Shown here piece by piece: positions 59,598 to 64,000 of a DNA stretch of 64,000 nt; position 1 is the stretch's first letter; every line of letters begins with the position of its first letter. The DNA is from Frischella japonica (GTDB taxonomy: Bacteria > Pseudomonadota > Gammaproteobacteria > Enterobacterales > Orbaceae): the NCBI RefSeq assembly GCF_014489845.1, contig NZ_JABURY010000010.1:124246-188245 (forward strand), written 5' to 3'. The notes under the pieces are model-generated. The model was given only the letters and a program-made list of their open reading frames with translations, was not told where the DNA came from and ran no database searches. The position numbers were made by a program, and so were the translations under genes.

Positions 59598-59688
59598 AAA
59601 GGATTTCAAAATCATAAAATTTCAGTTCATCGAGTAAACAATATATATTTCTAAAAAATATAATTTTTAGTAAATTTATTTTTAATAA

Positions 59689-59754
59689 GGACAAACAATA
59701 CCCACAGAACCGTGAGCAGAAGGTTATGCTGAATATATGGCAATGTTAGTGTAA
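59689..59754 (+). pseudogene. Remnant of a DUF4132 C-terminus
   Basis: One frame reads GQTIPTEP, a stop, then AEGYAEYMAMLV, stop. It aligns with the C-terminal [18 protein letters not shown] of the large DUF4132 protein (IP....AEGYA.Y.A shared; about 26 of 33 bases match over the AEGYA segment, at 63528-63560). It is too short to be a gene. It is either a decayed third copy or a trace of a recombination event. Confidence 0.5.
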
Positions 59755-59883
59755 TGAGTTGCAATGATTCAGAATGGTAATAAAAACGATTTAGATGAAA
59801 TAGTGCAAGTTTAAATTATTGCCATCAAAGATAAAATTACAATCATCAATACTTGAAATATTAAAATAAGATTGGAGAAAGGG

Positions 59884-62800
59884 ATGTTTAAAACGTTAAA
59901 AAGTAAAATTTTGAATAATAATTCTAAAGAAGGGCAATTATTATTAGACATATTTGAACCATTGGATTCATTAGAAAAAAATATATCAAAGCAAATTACA
60001 AATTTTATTTTAAAAGGGGATGATATCGAGGTACTAAACCGTGTATATCAATTAGCAAGTAATCAACCCTTACATCAATTATTGGCCTATCCATGTAGCT
60101 CTGATAGGTATTATCTTGATAGAGATCTAAAGAAAAATGTTAAAGCCAGAATAAGATTCTATAAGGACTGGACCAATGTTTATTCATTGCAGCAAATTAC
60201 GCGTTTTGGTAAAGTTTTAGCCGCTACCGATAGACCTGATAATCATATTAATGTTATCACACCAAAGCTACCATTATGGTTTCTATATTTGTTATTAGAT
60301 GGATTGGTTACCACCCTCCCTAGGGGGGATATGGTGACAATTTTAGCTACTGAACGTAAAGCTTGGTCAATTAGTCAATTACATGATCTGCTTGAATTAG
60401 AAGAAGCGGGTTTGGGGCAAAAATTGCTATTTGCGATTTTTGATCGTCAAAACATCAAAGAATATTACCTCAGTGATTTTAAACATTTTTATCATTTTCA
60501 AGATTTATTACCTTATATAAACAAACATCTGGATATATTTAAATCTTTACCGGAGCAAGGTCTTTCGCTGTCAGGGGAAATAGAACAATTAAACTATATC
60601 GCCTGTCATCCAGAGCTATCTGTATTGACAATCGATTTGCTAGCTGAGCAATCAGTCAGCGAATTAAAGCGAATTAATGAAGTAGCAGCGACAATTTTAG
60701 TTAGTTCTCCGCAAGAAAGAGTACTAACCGAATTACAAACCATCTTAACCCAAGGGACTGCTAAGCAGCGTAGTAGGGCAGTAACCATACTGGCCAGATT
60801 ATCTGCTGATCGAGAAATTTTTGACAATGCTCTACAGAAAGAAACCAATAAAACGGTAATTAAAGCACTGGAAAAGGCACTGTCGGCGCTAGAAAGTACT
60901 CAACAAGCTAAATTGCATGAGCTGGAATTAATTATTCCGCCTTACCAAACTATTACTGAAGTTGCATTGCCAGCTAGTGCACGAGAAATCATAAAGCAGA
61001 ATTTTGTTGAACAGTTGGCAAAATGTGAGCAAAACGTGCTATATGAAATCGAAATGAATAAAAAAAATAACAGTAATTATCGCTATCAGCAATCTCATTT
61101 TGCCGAACTAAAAAAAGTCACTGAAACTAATCTCGATTCAATTTTTGATTATATCAATGGTAAGACAGAATTGTCGCAAAGTTTACTAAAAAAGAAAATC
61201 GATGAGAATTTCGACTTTATTTTAATAAAAGGTCGCTTACAAGCATTACCTGAATTTAACCTGTTTCACTTACTACGGATTCATAAACTTTATTCTTCTG
61301 GAACATCACTTTATTCTTTATTTACACTATTTGAAGAAAATACATTATTGTTACAGAGTGATTTACGACAAATTGTCGATGTGTTAAATAAAATAGGTTA
61401 TTGTTCTGATGCAAGTCGCTCTGTAGCGTACCTTTTTTTGGCTAATTCTTATTTTAATCTTACTTGGCACGTTGATTCGCATTATATTTGGCCATTTTTC
61501 GCAGAAAATTTAGTGTATATAGATGAGAGCTTGGGATTATTACCCCCACACGTTGATCAAGACTATGATAGTATTTGTTTAGATAAAGCTAATGCAATTG
61601 AAATTTTAAGTTTTTTCCCTAATATTCCAGCAAAATATGTTAGTTATTTACTCGAAATTGCTTTTGGCGATAATAAATCATTGCGAGTTTTAGCGCAAAA
61701 GGCTTTGGGTTCTTTACCAGACATTCATTATCGAGCAGAAGAAGCACTTTTATCCGCTAAACAGGATGTGCGAATTAATGCTGCACAATGGCTTGCCAAG
61801 CTCGGTCAAACTTCCTCGATTAAACCCCTTAAAGAGGCATTAAAAAAAGAAAAACGTGAAACCGTTCAAGCGGTCTTTCTAGTTGTGCTTGAAGATTTAG
61901 GAGAAGACATTAGCCAACATTTAACGAGTAAAAAATTATTAGATGATGCTCGTAAAGGATTAAAAGGTAAAAAACCTGCCGACTTAGAGTGGTTCGATGA
62001 AACACAATTACCGCCATTAACTTGGAAAACGGGGGAGACGGTAGAACCAGAAATTATTAAATGGTGGATATGGTTAGCTGTGAAATTAAAAGAGCCAGCT
62101 AACCCCTTATTATTCATATACACTCGCCTTTTGAGTCCACAAAGCCAACATCACCTGGGACTATTTGTGTTACAGTCTTTTATCCATAAAGATACCCTAG
62201 CACCGACCATACAAGAGGCAGAAAGAGAAGCCAAACGAGGTGCGTTACGGCGTCAACAAGATTATTTAAACTACGCTAAACGTTATCCCGAATACTATGG
62301 ACAATATGCAAATATGACACTGGAAGATGCTTTCGAGATGATCAAGAAGGAAGAGCTTGCACGATTAATTGGGTCAGCTATTAAATTTAAAGGTTTACTC
62401 GCTTTAACCAGTGGCATTGAAGGTTCTTCCGTCGTGCCGATTTTGTATAACTACATGAAAGTGTTTTATAAACGACGTGCGCAAATTGAGGCAATGTTGG
62501 AATCGATAGCGAACAGCGATGACCCTCTCATCATACAGTTATTATTGTCAATTGCGCGTCGTTATCGAACCTCTTCTATACAAGAAAAAGCGAAATTATT
62601 GGTTAATAATATTGCTGAACGCAATCACTGGACACCTGATGAGCTGGCTGATCGAACGATTTCGACGGCTGGTTTAGATGAATCAGGCATACTTCATTTA
62701 GATTACGGTGAACGTGAATTCACGGCTATTTTAGATCACAATTTTAAATGGATCTTAAAAAATCCCGAAGGTAAAGTGATTAAAGCCTTACCAGAAGGAC

Positions 62801-63612
62801 GTAAAACTGAAGATGAAGAATTAGTGAAAGAAGCGAAAAAACAGTTTAGTAATAGCAAAAAAGAAGTTAAACAAATTCTTGATTTACAGATATCACGCCT
62901 ATATGAAGCTATGTGTATCCAGCGCTATTGGACAATAGCGGATTGGCAAAAATATTTACAAGGTCATCCGATCATGAACCGCTTAATTCAGCGTCTTGTT
63001 TGGTTAGTGATTGATCAGCAAGGTAATATTTGTCAAAGTTTCCGACCAACCGAAGATGGCAGCTTGATTGATTTCGAAGATGATGAGTTAACGCTGAACG
63101 AAGACTGTAAAATCATACTGGCTCATGGCGCACTATTGACTCAAGAAATGGTTGAAAAATGGCAAACCCACTTCAAAGATTACAAAATTAAATCACTGTT
63201 TACTCAATTTGATCATCCTTTACCTGATCTCTCAGCGGTGAAAGATGGGATCATTAATGACTATAAAGGCTGGGTAACCGATACCTTTACCTTACGCGGT
63301 ATTTTAACTAAATTAGGGTATAAACGTGATGATATCGGAGATGCTGGAAGTTTTGATGGTTATTATAAATATTTTAGTGGTAGTGAATTATATATTAATA
63401 TTCAATTTAGTGGTAGTTATGTTCCTGAAGATAATATTCCTGCCGTGCTATATAGTCTGTACTTTAGTAAACAACATGGTTGGAATGATAAAGCAATTGA
63501 TATCAATGAAATACCGCCGGTGCTATTAGCTGAAGGTTATGCGGATTATACGGCAGTAGCCAATGCATCAAGTGGCTATGATCCTGAGTGGGAGAAGAAA
63601 GCATTATGGTAA
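59884..63612 (+). CDS. DUF4132 protein, large paralogue (YehI/MolR-like)
   Basis: 1242 aa from the chosen ATG. An N-terminal region of about 350 residues, absent from the short paralogue, is helical with a HEAT-like block ([26 protein letters not shown]). A second half collinear with the 846-aa protein follows: HEAT repeats ([24 protein letters not shown]), a charged insert rich in Arg/Glu/Tyr (about 780-845), and DUF4132 ([75 protein letters not shown]). E. coli YehI is a similar-sized relative, but I see no WGR domain. Start at 59884 because GGAGAAAGGG precedes it; a TTG 12 bases earlier also reads through. It overlaps the AAA+ gene by 7 bp. Confidence 0.88.
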   Translation: MFKTLKSKILNNNSKEGQLLLDIFEPLDSLEKNISKQITNFILKGDDIEVLNRVYQLASNQPLHQLLAYPCSSDRYYLDRDLKKNVKARIRFYKDWTNVYSLQQITRFGKVLAATDRPDNHINVITPKLPLWFLYLLLDGLVTTLPRGDMVTILATERKAWSISQLHDLLELEEAGLGQKLLFAIFDRQNIKEYYLSDFKHFYHFQDLLPYINKHLDIFKSLPEQGLSLSGEIEQLNYIACHPELSVLTIDLLAEQSVSELKRINEVAATILVSSPQERVLTELQTILTQGTAKQRSRAVTILARLSADREIFDNALQKETNKTVIKALEKALSALESTQQAKLHELELIIPPYQTITEVALPASAREIIKQNFVEQLAKCEQNVLYEIEMNKKNNSNYRYQQSHFAELKKVTETNLDSIFDYINGKTELSQSLLKKKIDENFDFILIKGRLQALPEFNLFHLLRIHKLYSSGTSLYSLFTLFEENTLLLQSDLRQIVDVLNKIGYCSDASRSVAYLFLANSYFNLTWHVDSHYIWPFFAENLVYIDESLGLLPPHVDQDYDSICLDKANAIEILSFFPNIPAKYVSYLLEIAFGDNKSLRVLAQKALGSLPDIHYRAEEALLSAKQDVRINAAQWLAKLGQTSSIKPLKEALKKEKRETVQAVFLVVLEDLGEDISQHLTSKKLLDDARKGLKGKKPADLEWFDETQLPPLTWKTGETVEPEIIKWWIWLAVKLKEPANPLLFIYTRLLSPQSQHHLGLFVLQSFIHKDTLAPTIQEAEREAKRGALRRQQDYLNYAKRYPEYYGQYANMTLEDAFEMIKKEELARLIGSAIKFKGLLALTSGIEGSSVVPILYNYMKVFYKRRAQIEAMLESIANSDDPLIIQLLLSIARRYRTSSIQEKAKLLVNNIAERNHWTPDELADRTISTAGLDESGILHLDYGEREFTAILDHNFKWILKNPEGKVIKALPEGRKTEDEELVKEAKKQFSNSKKEVKQILDLQISRLYEAMCIQRYWTIADWQKYLQGHPIMNRLIQRLVWLVIDQQGNICQSFRPTEDGSLIDFEDDELTLNEDCKIILAHGALLTQEMVEKWQTHFKDYKIKSLFTQFDHPLPDLSAVKDGIINDYKGWVTDTFTLRGILTKLGYKRDDIGDAGSFDGYYKYFSGSELYINIQFSGSYVPEDNIPAVLYSLYFSKQHGWNDKAIDINEIPPVLLAEGYADYTAVANASSGYDPEWEKKALW

Positions 63613-64000
63613 AAGTAACACAAGCAATTCGGTTAAGTGCTGAAGAACGTTATCGTGAAGAATTAAATCGATTAACCCAAATTGATAGCCAAAATAATAA
63701 GCCAGAAGGCTGGTTATTATCGCCGAAATCGGTACGGCAGTTTATATTAGGTGATGAAAATTTAGCTGTAAGCCGTAAATTTTTTGGTGATGATCCGTTG
63801 GTTGATAGGGCGATAGTTTCTCTACTTGGTAAGCAAGGCTTAATGCTCGTTGGGCAACCCGGCACAGCTAAATCGATGTTATCAGAATTGTTAGCGGCGG
63901 CGATAAGTGGTGACTCAAATCTAACTATTCAAGGTACGGCTGGTACAAGCGAAGATCATATTCGTTATTCATGGAATTATGCATTATTACTGGCTGAAGG
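63606..64000 (+). CDS. MoxR-type AAA+ ATPase (YehL-like), N-terminal part
   Basis: The frame stays open to the window end, giving 131 residues. Opening [20 protein letters not shown], then [12 protein letters not shown], the segment [19 protein letters not shown], Walker [11 protein letters not shown] (near 93-102) and [17 protein letters not shown], as in E. coli YehL and other MoxR-family ATPases that act with VWA and DUF4132 partners. It starts within the last codons of the DUF4132 gene (7 bp overlap), so translation is coupled. Walker B and the sensor motifs fall outside the window. Confidence 0.88.
   Translation, partial: MVKVTQAIRLSAEERYREELNRLTQIDSQNNKPEGWLLSPKSVRQFILGDENLAVSRKFFGDDPLVDRAIVSLLGKQGLMLVGQPGTAKSMLSELLAAAISGDSNLTIQGTAGTSEDHIRYSWNYALLLAE

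Overview
The window is an AT-rich chromosomal segment of a gammaproteobacterium close to the Enterobacterales. IlvC, RecO, UbiT, YpfJ, GudD/GudX, CdaR and YjcE read as clear homologues of the E. coli proteins, while the base composition, the short Shine-Dalgarno-led operons and the gene mix resemble Orbaceae, the insect-gut symbionts such as Gilliamella. The taxon is inferred from protein resemblance and was not tested by any search. No rRNA, CRISPR array, prophage or insertion sequence was seen.

Layout. 1-6314: the 3' end of a giant Ig-repeat adhesin followed by a complete type I secretion system (TolC-like, LapB-like and HlyD-like proteins). 6969-19092: scattered accessory and metabolic genes: a DUF1266 protein, an aldo/keto reductase, an EamA exporter divergent from two LysR regulators, a tannase/feruloyl-esterase family enzyme, an SDR protein without its catalytic Ser and Tyr divergent from a LysR regulator, an Asn/Gln-rich lipoprotein and a SemiSWEET sugar transporter. 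19178-31694: housekeeping genes (ubiT, a YjcE-type antiporter, recO, mlaA, tRNA-Arg(CCT), creD, ilvY/ilvC and pyruvate:flavodoxin oxidoreductase). 32052-34372: a polar amino-acid ABC transporter operon. 36121-37431: a TerD-VWA fusion protein.

37649-47919: a compact D-glucarate/galactarate catabolic locus, cdaR, garD and gudP-gudX-gudD-garL-garR-garK. It contains every step from uptake to 2-phosphoglycerate, with garD and the gud/gar operon diverging from one shared regulatory region. 49107-54158: a purine block with a canonical adenine deaminase, a second deaminase-like protein with altered active-site residues, and an NCS2 purine permease behind a potentially structured leader. 54736-55590: ypfJ.

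55932-64000: the most unusual region. Two paralogous DUF4132 HEAT-repeat proteins of 846 and about 1242 aa flank an exported protein of unknown family. A decayed C-terminal fragment of a possible third DUF4132 copy lies between them, and a MoxR-type AAA+ ATPase overlaps the larger DUF4132 gene and runs off the window. This resembles the E. coli yehI/yehL neighbourhood and the MoxR-based ternary systems proposed to act in biological conflict. The TerD-VWA protein about 18 kb upstream belongs to a domain class often linked to such systems.

Many gene ends carry clear hairpins, often shared by convergent genes. One strong terminator at 23524-23573 has no gene in front of it and may end a small RNA.
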